A stretch of 54,042 bases of DNA from CAZCVI01 sp964502145 (GTDB lineage Bacteria > Acidobacteriota > Aminicenantia > UBA2199). Made by a program: the position numbers and the translations under genes. The stretch covers positions 1-54,042 of the forward strand of contig CAZCVI010000046.1 in assembly GCA_964502145.1 (NCBI GenBank). The letters are read 5' to 3'. This document shows, piece after piece, positions 48,521-54,042 of this stretch (the stretch's first letter is position 1; each line of letters starts with the position of its first letter). The notes below the pieces were generated by a model. That model was given only the letters and a program-made list of their open reading frames with translations. It did not search any database and was not told the origin of the DNA.

Positions 48521-49465
48521 TTATGACCCGTTCTTCATGCGTGAATCAATTTCTGCTCGTTTGATGAAGGCACGTTTAATATATTTTCCAGATTTCATCA
48601 AGCGTATTATAATTTTTGGGGAACTGAATGTCAACAGCAAAACCCACACGATATCTTTTAAAATAACAAAAGGAATGTGACGGTAGTTGAGACGGAAGCG
48701 GAAATTTTTAATCAGCGTCAGATAGCGGTTCTTTACCAGGTGGTATTTGATAAAAGCCGGTCTTGTCAGAGCTAAAGAGAAGCGACTAAGAAAATTCCGT
48801 TTTAGCGTGGCACTGCGGAAATGATAAACCAAGGCATCGGGAAAGAAGATTGTTTTGATACCCAGCAAATGCGCCCGCCACCCTATATCGAAATCTTCCC
48901 AGAAGATAAAAAAGTCCTCGTCGTAATACTCCTCCCCCATCTTTAATGCTTCCAGCGCCCAGCGGCTGAACACTGTGGCCGCACCGCACACGGAGAAGAC
49001 TGTTCTTTCGTGAATATCCACGTTCTTTTTCGGTTGGTTGTAGCCGATTTCTGCCGGATAGAGCGCACGGGAACAGGCTTGCCCAGCCGAATCCACTGTG
49101 TCGCGGTCAAAACGCAGGATCAGCGGCGAGAGCAAACCAATCGCCATGTCCGTATTGAATTTTTCCAGAACCCGCGCATTGAAGGTTGGTTCCAGAATAA
49201 TATCGGCATTCGCTACCAATATCAAGTCCGATTTGGTCGCGCGGATTCCCATATTAACTGCTTGTGAATAGCCGCTGTTGTAATCCAAGCGGATCACGTC
49301 AATGGCATGATTAAAAGAGTCTAACACGGCCAACGAGTCGTCAGAAGAAAAATTATCCACGACCACGATCTGCTGGAACCGGACACTCTGTTCCAGCAGT
49401 GAGCGAATATTATTTTCCAGAAACACCCTGGAATTGTAACTGACAATAACCGCCGCGATAGTCAC
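48521..49465 (-). CDS. family 2 glycosyltransferase, rhamnosyltransferase-like
   Basis: A 314-aa GT-A enzyme: AVIVSYNSR at the front, VDNFSSDDS, the DxD-like ANADIIL, and FFIFWEDFDIGWRAHLLG with the acidic ED pair (ED acting as base). It adds a sugar to a lipid-linked chain at the cytoplasmic face. The start is GTG at 49465, sharing one base with the TAG stop of the PLP gene (TAGTG), so translation is coupled. The C-terminus is basic and may bind the membrane. Confidence 0.88.
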   Translation of the reverse strand: MTIAAVIVSYNSRVFLENNIRSLLEQSVRFQQIVVVDNFSSDDSLAVLDSFNHAIDVIRLDYNSGYSQAVNMGIRATKSDLILVANADIILEPTFNARVLEKFNTDMAIGLLSPLILRFDRDTVDSAGQACSRALYPAEIGYNQPKKNVDIHERTVFSVCGAATVFSRWALEALKMGEEYYDEDFFIFWEDFDIGWRAHLLGIKTIFFPDALVYHFRSATLKRNFLSRFSLALTRPAFIKYHLVKNRYLTLIKNFRFRLNYRHIPFVILKDIVWVLLLTFSSPKIIIRLMKSGKYIKRAFIKRAEIDSRMKNGS

Positions 49466-50646
49466 TAAATAATACCGATGGCTTTCCCGCCTTTTTTAAA
49501 GCCATCCAGAATGAAGTCCAGATCATTATCCGTGTGGGTGGCAGTAAAAGAGGTGCGGATCAGACTATCTTCCACGGCAACCGCCGGTGCCACCACCGGG
49601 TTGGTAAAAATACCGAACTCTCTCAAGAACTGCCATAATTTAAAGGTTTTAACGTCATCGCGAATAAAAACCGGGATAATTGGAGTTTCAGTATTTCCCG
49701 TATGATAGCCCATATCCGTCAGTTCTTTATTCATTGTGCGCGTGATATGCCATAGTCGGTGTCGTCGTTCCGGTTGTGTTTGGATGATTTCCAGCGCTTT
49801 GTTCACCGCGCCCAGCGAGGCTGGTGTGATAGAAGCCGAGAACATCAAGGCACGCGCCATATGTTTGATATATTGGATAAGCGGACGTTTTCCCACCACG
49901 AATCCGCCCAGCGAGGCAAAAGATTTCGAGAAGGTTGTCATGATCAGGTCCACTTCATCCATCACATGGAAATGTTCGCAGGTGCCTTTGCCTTTTTCGC
50001 CCAGAACCCCTACCCCATGAGCATCGTCGACCATGATCCGGGCACCGTATTTTTTTCCGAGACGCACTACTTCTGGCAGGTTGGACATATCCCCTTCCAT
50101 GCTGAATACTCCGTCCACGATAATAAGTTTGCCTTGGTCTTCTGGGAGTCGTTTCAATTTATCTTCCAGATTGACCATATCATTATGCTTAAATTTCACC
50201 ACGCTGGCATAAGAGAGTCGCACCGCGTCTATGATCGAGGCATGAACCATACGATCAATAATAATGACATCGTTTCGGCCAGCAATAGCAGAAATGACAC
50301 CCAAATTGGTTTGAAAACCAGTGGAGAAAGTTAATGCTTCTTCGCGGTCCATAAAAGCAGCCAATTTTTTTTCCACTTCCACGTGGAGCGTATAGGTACC
50401 GTTTAGGAAGCGGGAGCCACATGTCGAAGAACCGTAAGTGTTAACTGCATCAATGGTCGCTTTTTTAATCTCCGCGTCATCAAAGAGGCCCAGATAATTG
50501 TTGGAACCCACCATCAAGATTTTTTTTCCTTTTACCCAGACATAATTCCCTTCTACCCGTTCGATTTCCGTAAAGTAGGGGTAAAGTCCCACTTTTTCTA
50601 GCTCGTCTGCTCTTGTAAACTCGCTGCATTTCTTGAATAAATCCAT
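49465..50646 (-). CDS. alpha-oxoamine synthase (PLP; KBL/BioF/SPT-like)
   Basis: A 393-aa fold-type I PLP enzyme that joins an amino acid to an acyl thioester with loss of CO2. It has NNYLGLFDD, GSSTCGSRFLNGTY, DDAHGVGVLGEKG (PLP Asp) and TTFSKSFASLGG (Schiff-base Lys). The family includes glycine C-acetyltransferase, BioF and bacterial serine palmitoyltransferase. No biotin genes are near. Leading a glycan operon, it fits sphingolipid-like or amino-ketone lipid synthesis better. AAGGAG lies 8 nt before the ATG. Upstream is a triplicated 15-bp element with TATAAT. Confidence 0.88.
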   Translation of the reverse strand: MDLFKKCSEFTRADELEKVGLYPYFTEIERVEGNYVWVKGKKILMVGSNNYLGLFDDAEIKKATIDAVNTYGSSTCGSRFLNGTYTLHVEVEKKLAAFMDREEALTFSTGFQTNLGVISAIAGRNDVIIIDRMVHASIIDAVRLSYASVVKFKHNDMVNLEDKLKRLPEDQGKLIIVDGVFSMEGDMSNLPEVVRLGKKYGARIMVDDAHGVGVLGEKGKGTCEHFHVMDEVDLIMTTFSKSFASLGGFVVGKRPLIQYIKHMARALMFSASITPASLGAVNKALEIIQTQPERRHRLWHITRTMNKELTDMGYHTGNTETPIIPVFIRDDVKTFKLWQFLREFGIFTNPVVAPAVAVEDSLIRTSFTATHTDNDLDFILDGFKKGGKAIGII

Positions 50647-50707
50647 TTAATAAACTCCTTGATCTTTTATTTCCTGTATTTCCTGTATTTCAAATCGAAA
50701 TCAACTT

Positions 50708-50752
50708 TTATTATTATAGTACTTATTATTATAGTACTTATTATTATAGTAC
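50708..50752. repeat. three perfect 15-bp tandem repeats carrying TATAAT
   Basis: Unit TTATTATTATAGTAC three times without a mismatch. On the minus strand each unit contains TATAAT, the -10 consensus, 55-100 nt before the PLP gene. No good -35 was seen. A TTTCCTGTA direct repeat lies between it and the gene. Confidence 0.75.
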
Positions 50753-50832
50753 TCTCTACACCCCATTCTATTTATTTGCCGTTTGTATTTTTTTCCAGAG
50801 AATTCTGTGGAAGGAACCATAGAGACCTGATA

Positions 50833-51318
50833 TTACTTCTTGGGTTTTAAATTGCTGTCGCGAAAGGAATTAAAATCAATATCGAACTTTTGATAGGTTT
50901 TTAAGGACCAATTATCTTTAAAAACCGCTGTAAAAATAACCTCGCCACTTATTTTTTGTTTGCCGATCAGACTATCCGGGTGTACTTTAAAACGGATATC
51001 CACCTCTTTTTCCAGTTCCAGAAAAACCGCCCCGTTCTCCTGTTTTGTTTGGAAATCCAGTTCCGAGGCGGTAAAAAAGAGCTTGGAAAAGGAGAGATTG
51101 GTGTTGGTATCCAGGCGAATCACAAAATCGGGGTGGGGTGAAATGCGGATGCCATTTTTGGGAGTGATTCTAATTTTCAGGGTTCCTTCATTGCCCTGTT
51201 TTATATATTGCGGAGCCACGTTGGCCGTTATTTTTAAATAATCATCCTCTGTAGTTTGAAAGGATGTTAACAAAGCAACGGCAATCATAATCAGAATAAA
51301 AATAATCTTTCTTTGCAT
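50833..51318 (-). CDS. secreted DsbD N-terminal-domain-like protein
   Basis: A 161-aa protein with a signal peptide (RKIIFILIMIAVALLTSF) and a beta-sandwich resembling the N-terminal domain of DsbD (KQGNEGTLKIRITPKNGIRISPHP..., ELEKEVDIRFKVHPDSLIGKQKISGEVIF). There are no Cys, so it cannot do thiol exchange and is more likely a carrier or binding module. The start at 51318 is set by a promoter whose -10 box (51327-51332) overlaps the alternative GTG start. Its mRNA should be leaderless. Confidence 0.65.
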   Translation of the reverse strand: MQRKIIFILIMIAVALLTSFQTTEDDYLKITANVAPQYIKQGNEGTLKIRITPKNGIRISPHPDFVIRLDTNTNLSFSKLFFTASELDFQTKQENGAVFLELEKEVDIRFKVHPDSLIGKQKISGEVIFTAVFKDNWSLKTYQKFDIDFNSFRDSNLKPKK

Positions 51319-51326
51319 TATCGTCA

Positions 51327-51355
51327 CTTATACACCTTTTTCAGTTTTTTGTCAA
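51327..51355 (-). promoter_or_regulatory. promoter of the DsbD-N-like gene, leaderless type
   Basis: TTGACA (complement of 51350-51355), a 17-bp spacer and TATAAG (complement of 51327-51332), 8 nt before the ATG at 51318. No RBS. Confidence 0.7.
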
Positions 51356-51405
51356 TACAGAACTCATCCCCAAAATAGGCCCCGCAAGCGTGAAGAATAG
51401 AGTTT

Positions 51406-51990
51406 TTACACTGAAAACTTTTTTTTATTTAAGATTTCTTTCAATTTTTTTTCTACTTTGGAAAAGGTGCAGCCGCAATAATCTTGTTGTTTGACACCCA
51501 GTTCGACCGCCATTTTTTTGCTGATATTATAACCGTCCTGTTTCTTGAAATTTTCAGATAAAAAGGGAATCCCGTATTGGTTGGCCAGTTGTTCCCCTAT
51601 TTCATTGATTTGACGGGTGACCTTATAAGGACTAATTGAGAGCGTGGTAGTCACTGCATCAAAATCATACTGCCGGGCATACGCAAACGTCTCATTTAAT
51701 CTCATCTTAAAACAGATCGAGCAACGTTCTCCCCGTTCCCTGTCTTTTTCATGACCTTTCACCTGCGCGAACCACGTGTTGAGATCATATTCCCCATACA
51801 CCACATTCCACTGGAACAGTGCCGCAATCCGTTCCAGTTCATTTTTACGGAACAAATACTCCTTTAACGCGTGAATATTGGGGTTATAGAAAAAACAGGT
51901 GATGTCATACCCTGCCACTTCCGCCATTTTTTTATACACATAGAGCGAACACGGGCCACAACACACATGGAGCAGCAGTTTCTTTTTCAT
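51406..51990 (-). CDS. queH: epoxyqueuosine reductase QueH
   Basis: A 194-aa enzyme for the last step of queuosine synthesis in tRNA, the QueG-independent type. It has the N-terminal VCCGPCS Cys motif and YNPNIHALKEYLFR, RCSICFKMRL (second Cys pair), TTLSISPYK and QQDYCGCTFS, all marking QueH with its 4Fe-4S cluster. Normal length. It follows the CDGSH gene by 24 nt, so an operon with iron-sulfur genes is likely. Confidence 0.93.
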   Translation of the reverse strand: MKKKLLLHVCCGPCSLYVYKKMAEVAGYDITCFFYNPNIHALKEYLFRKNELERIAALFQWNVVYGEYDLNTWFAQVKGHEKDRERGERCSICFKMRLNETFAYARQYDFDAVTTTLSISPYKVTRQINEIGEQLANQYGIPFLSENFKKQDGYNISKKMAVELGVKQQDYCGCTFSKVEKKLKEILNKKKFSV

Positions 51991-52014
51991 GCCAAGCCAA
52001 ACTTTAAAGGATCG

Positions 52015-52671
52015 TCAGTTTTGATCTGTAAAATCAACCAGAAAATGGGAACCATCACAGAACGGTTTATTTTTAGAAGCGCCGCAACGGCAGAGTGTAT
52101 AATGTTCCGCGCTTTGTGGCGTGGAGTTCATATCATCTTCCAGAATAATGCCGCCCTTGACTTCAATCGGGCCATCTTGGGCGATTTTAATTGTTGGTTC
52201 GCGGTCCAAGGAGTCGTACAAGACCCCATCAAGCGAATAACTCAACGCGCCAGACGGGCACTCGTGGATGGTGGCGATAATTTCTTCTTTGGTAGCTCCA
52301 TCCGGGTTGATCCAGGGCCTGCGTCCTTTAATGAAAACCGTGGGCGACAAATCCATGCAGGAACTATCGTGCGAACAAACGCACCGATTATCGTGGATAG
52401 TGATTTCCTTGCCTTTAAAACTATGGACTTTATCTTTTAAACGTCCTGGTAATTTATCACCTTCAATACCTGTTGCCGTGTGGCTGCCATCGCAGCACGG
52501 TTTCTTTTTCGATTGACCGCACCGGCACAGATGCATCACTTCCCGTGTCTCCAGTTTCTCACCCCGTATCCCGATGTAATTTTCCAGGTTTAATACCTTG
52601 TAAGGTGTCGTTGTCGTAAACACAATCCGGGGAATTTTTTTGGGGGATTCATTATTATCATTATTTGCCAT
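52015..52671 (-). CDS. CDGSH iron-sulfur protein with a divergent 4Fe-4S domain
   Basis: A 218-aa protein holding two CDGSH zinc-finger-like 2Fe-2S motifs, CRCGQSKKKPCCDGSHT (about 48-64) and CRCGASKNKPFCDGSHF near the C-terminus. Between them is a divergent ferredoxin-like segment with CVCSHDSSC and ECPSGALSY. This three-part layout is a known bacterial architecture for small redox or iron-sulfur handling proteins. GGAGG lies 10 nt before the ATG, next to the stop of the kinase gene. It forms an operon with queH, itself an Fe-S enzyme. Confidence 0.88.
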   Translation of the reverse strand: MANNDNNESPKKIPRIVFTTTTPYKVLNLENYIGIRGEKLETREVMHLCRCGQSKKKPCCDGSHTATGIEGDKLPGRLKDKVHSFKGKEITIHDNRCVCSHDSSCMDLSPTVFIKGRRPWINPDGATKEEIIATIHECPSGALSYSLDGVLYDSLDREPTIKIAQDGPIEVKGGIILEDDMNSTPQSAEHYTLCRCGASKNKPFCDGSHFLVDFTDQN

Positions 52672-52678
52672 TGTATGA

Positions 52679-53659
52679 TTACCTCCGATTGGATTGTAAA
52701 TAATCGCGCAGAATCTCCGTGCAGGAACGAACGTTTACCAATACTTCCAGGGCTTTGGGCAGCACTGAAATCTCCATCTTCCCATCCGCTTGAATCACTT
52801 CGCCATCCACTTGGAATTCAAAAGGGGAGGATGCATTGATCGTGAAACGATCATCCTGCACCACTTCCACTTTGTCGTCGATTAGATGTTTATTGCTCTT
52901 GATTTGCAAGGCTGTTTTGAGAAAGTGGGCGAACGTGGTGGAATTAAAGATGCAGCAGTCCAATTTGCCATCAATAGGACTGGCCCAGGGGCTCGGTTTG
53001 AAGCGTGCCGCAAAAAAGGAAGTATTATTAAAGGTCAGAAGCGGGGAATCAATCGTACGACTGTCCGTGGAAGATTGCAATTCCAATGTCATCGGAATAA
53101 CTTTCGATTTGAAGGAGTTGTAAATTCCCGCCATGCCAGCCGTCATTTGCGCCGAGTTATGGAAGCGCGAAGCAATTGTATGTTTTGCCATCCATTCGGC
53201 GACATAACGATTAACTGCCACGCCCAGTCCCAGACTTGCCTGTGCCAGAAAAGTATAGGGTTCCCCACGACTTCCCGTGACAATACGCCCCACATCAAGC
53301 TTCCGTGTCACACCTTCAACGATTGCCGCGCACGCGTCAGTCAGTCTTTTTGTACCGATTTCACTTGCCAGATCATTGGTAGAACCCATACTGATCACAC
53401 CCAGTATATTCCCTTGGCCCGCGCGAATGATTTCATGGGCGATCAGGTTGATCGTTGTATCGCCACCCGCGCCGATGATCACACCGTACCGGGGAATACA
53501 ATGAATAGTTGTCTCCACCAAGTGGGCTTCATCCTGGGTTTCAAAAAGATCATATTCAACCCCACGGACTTTTAATTGTGCTTCTACTTTCGTTTGCTTG
53601 CGACGTGCTTTTTCCCGTCCCGCAGAAGGATTATAAATGATGGCTATCTTCTCAGCCAT
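52679..53659 (-). CDS. diacylglycerol/lipid kinase family protein
   Basis: A 326-aa cytosolic or membrane-associated kinase of the DAGK_cat/YegS-DgkB group. It has IIYNPSAGREKARR (nucleotide-binding start), GAGGDTTINLIAHEI (the GGDGT-type motif, Thr in place of Gly), VISMGSTNDLASEIG and FQVDGEVIQADG near the end. It phosphorylates diacylglycerol, sphingoid or similar lipids with ATP. With an alpha-oxoamine synthase 2 kb away, a sphingoid-like substrate is an attractive but unproven idea. It leads the CDGSH-queH run. Confidence 0.85.
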   Translation of the reverse strand: MAEKIAIIYNPSAGREKARRKQTKVEAQLKVRGVEYDLFETQDEAHLVETTIHCIPRYGVIIGAGGDTTINLIAHEIIRAGQGNILGVISMGSTNDLASEIGTKRLTDACAAIVEGVTRKLDVGRIVTGSRGEPYTFLAQASLGLGVAVNRYVAEWMAKHTIASRFHNSAQMTAGMAGIYNSFKSKVIPMTLELQSSTDSRTIDSPLLTFNNTSFFAARFKPSPWASPIDGKLDCCIFNSTTFAHFLKTALQIKSNKHLIDDKVEVVQDDRFTINASSPFEFQVDGEVIQADGKMEISVLPKALEVLVNVRSCTEILRDYLQSNRR

Positions 53660-53910
53660 GCCCGACCCGCTCCGTTATTATTCACGATTATGTCCTCGAT
53701 TGTATTCTCAGTTTTCTTTTCAGTTTTAGTAGTAAATGTATTAGTAATTGGTTTTAATTGTCTTCTCAATTATGTCCTCAATTATGCTTTTCGTGTAGAT
53801 TCATGTCGCTAATAAAAAAAAACCTCTAATCTTATATTGTAGCGGCTATTGATGGATTTTGCAAGTTTTTTCTCACCGCCCAGGCTTTTTCCCAGAAAAA
53901 AATCTTTTCT
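53660..53910. other. intergenic region with irregular repeats
   Basis: At 53680-53790 several imperfect copies of AATTATGTCCTC / AATTGTCTTCTC / TTCAGTTTT occur, upstream of the kinase gene. No hairpin with a T tract and no clear promoter were found. Confidence 0.4.
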
Positions 53911-54042
53911 CTATGCACGATCTCGATTCATCCCCAGTTCTTTCAGCGTATCATAAAAGCAAATAGGAGGAATGCAAATATATCTCATTATCCCATACTT
54001 CCCATAATGATTTAGAGTTTTCGCGTCGCGAAGCCAACTTCC
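53911..54042 (-). CDS. 3' end of an unrecognised gene, with 9-bp repeat (IPP..FYDTLKEL motif), copy 2
   Basis: A minus-strand frame enters from the right edge and runs 43 codons to TAG at 53911-53913. It contains NHYGKYGIMRY, encoded by two units of the GGGAATTAT-type repeat (53990-54010), then IPPICFYDTLKELGMNRDRA. The tail matches the relic at 24780-24863. It could be a live gene end or another relic. Family unknown. Confidence 0.45.
   Translation of the reverse strand, partial: GSWLRDAKTLNHYGKYGIMRYICIPPICFYDTLKELGMNRDRA

Noticed and set aside
49759..50334. 191-codon plus-strand frame opposite the PLP synthase
   Set aside because: Antisense shadow. The minus strand carries all PLP motifs.
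52886..53575. 229-codon plus-strand frame opposite the lipid kinase
   Set aside because: Antisense shadow without RBS or motif.
1..54042. tRNA, rRNA, riboswitch or replication origin
   Set aside because: No cloverleaf, rRNA segment, recognised aptamer or DnaA-box cluster was seen on reading. A covariance-model scan would be needed to be sure.

Overview
This window looks like a chromosomal segment of an uncultured Gram-negative bacterium. My best guess is the Aminicenantota (candidate phylum OP8) / Acidobacteriota side of the tree. That rests on the combination of giant PKS-NRPS genes, many PD40 and other beta-propeller secreted proteins, decayed AAA-ATPase fragments and many decayed toxin-antitoxin genes. 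It is recognition by gene style, not a database result. Near-consensus sigma70-type promoters (TTGACA/TATAAT, 17-18 bp spacers) and AGGAGG ribosome binding sites can be read directly.

Layout. 1-0.6 kb: gene fragments and a long inverted repeat. 0.6-4.3 kb (minus): a two-gene restriction-modification-type unit, an N6-adenine methylase plus a PD-(D/E)XK nuclease. 4.3-18.8 kb (minus): a two-gene NRPS/PKS assembly line read from a promoter at about 18.95 kb. Its order is [half C]-A(Asn-like, interrupted by a PP-loop ATP-pyrophosphatase domain)-T, then KS-AT-ACP-C-A-T-C-A(Thr code)-T-C, with no thioesterase. 19.2-20.5 kb (plus): a divergent DUF6978/DUF1828-type pair. 20.5-21.3 kb (minus): an AAA-ATPase relic and an orphan Cys-rich RiPP-type precursor with its own promoter, RBS and downstream hairpins. 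21.7-24.1 kb: an ankyrin-PD40 secreted protein and a histidine phosphatase. 24.2-24.6 kb: an antitoxin followed by a broken PIN toxin. 25.0-26.7 kb: a Na/Pi cotransporter-PhoU protein.

26.9-31.5 kb (minus): an overlapping five-gene operon, thpR-plsY-gpsA-(FHA-GAF-adenylate cyclase)-(TPR lipoprotein). 31.8-34.6 kb: a graveyard of toxin-antitoxin units, partly bounded by direct repeats, in which most toxins or DUF2442 genes are broken and one Phd/ParE pair is intact. 34.6-35.1 kb: repeat-rich noncoding DNA, including a helically phased 20-21 bp array. 35.2-36.7 kb (minus): truA, a LOG-like gene and rpmB. 36.9-39.2 kb (plus): phosphonopyruvate decarboxylase and a phosphonoacetaldehyde-reductase-like enzyme. 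39.2-46.0 kb: membrane or secreted proteins (two SGNH-like, PD40, DUF4097, 6-bladed propeller). 46.2-50.6 kb (minus): an envelope-glycan-like operon (PLP alpha-oxoamine synthase, GT2, WecA/MraY-like transferase, FAD oxidoreductase). 50.8-53.7 kb (minus): a DsbD-N-like protein, queH, a CDGSH protein and a lipid/diacylglycerol kinase.

The strongest candidate for something undescribed is the assembly line. An adenylation domain with an Asn-like pocket is split, between its A8 and A10 motifs, by a complete Cys-rich PP-loop domain that resembles enzymes turning amides into amidines or thioamides. The line ends in a condensation domain instead of a thioesterase. Its A domains carry insertions made of a 9-bp DNA repeat that is also scattered through noncoding DNA and is read in two different frames. 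A second signal is a set of five genes whose -10 box lies only 6-8 nt before the start codon, implying leaderless transcripts.
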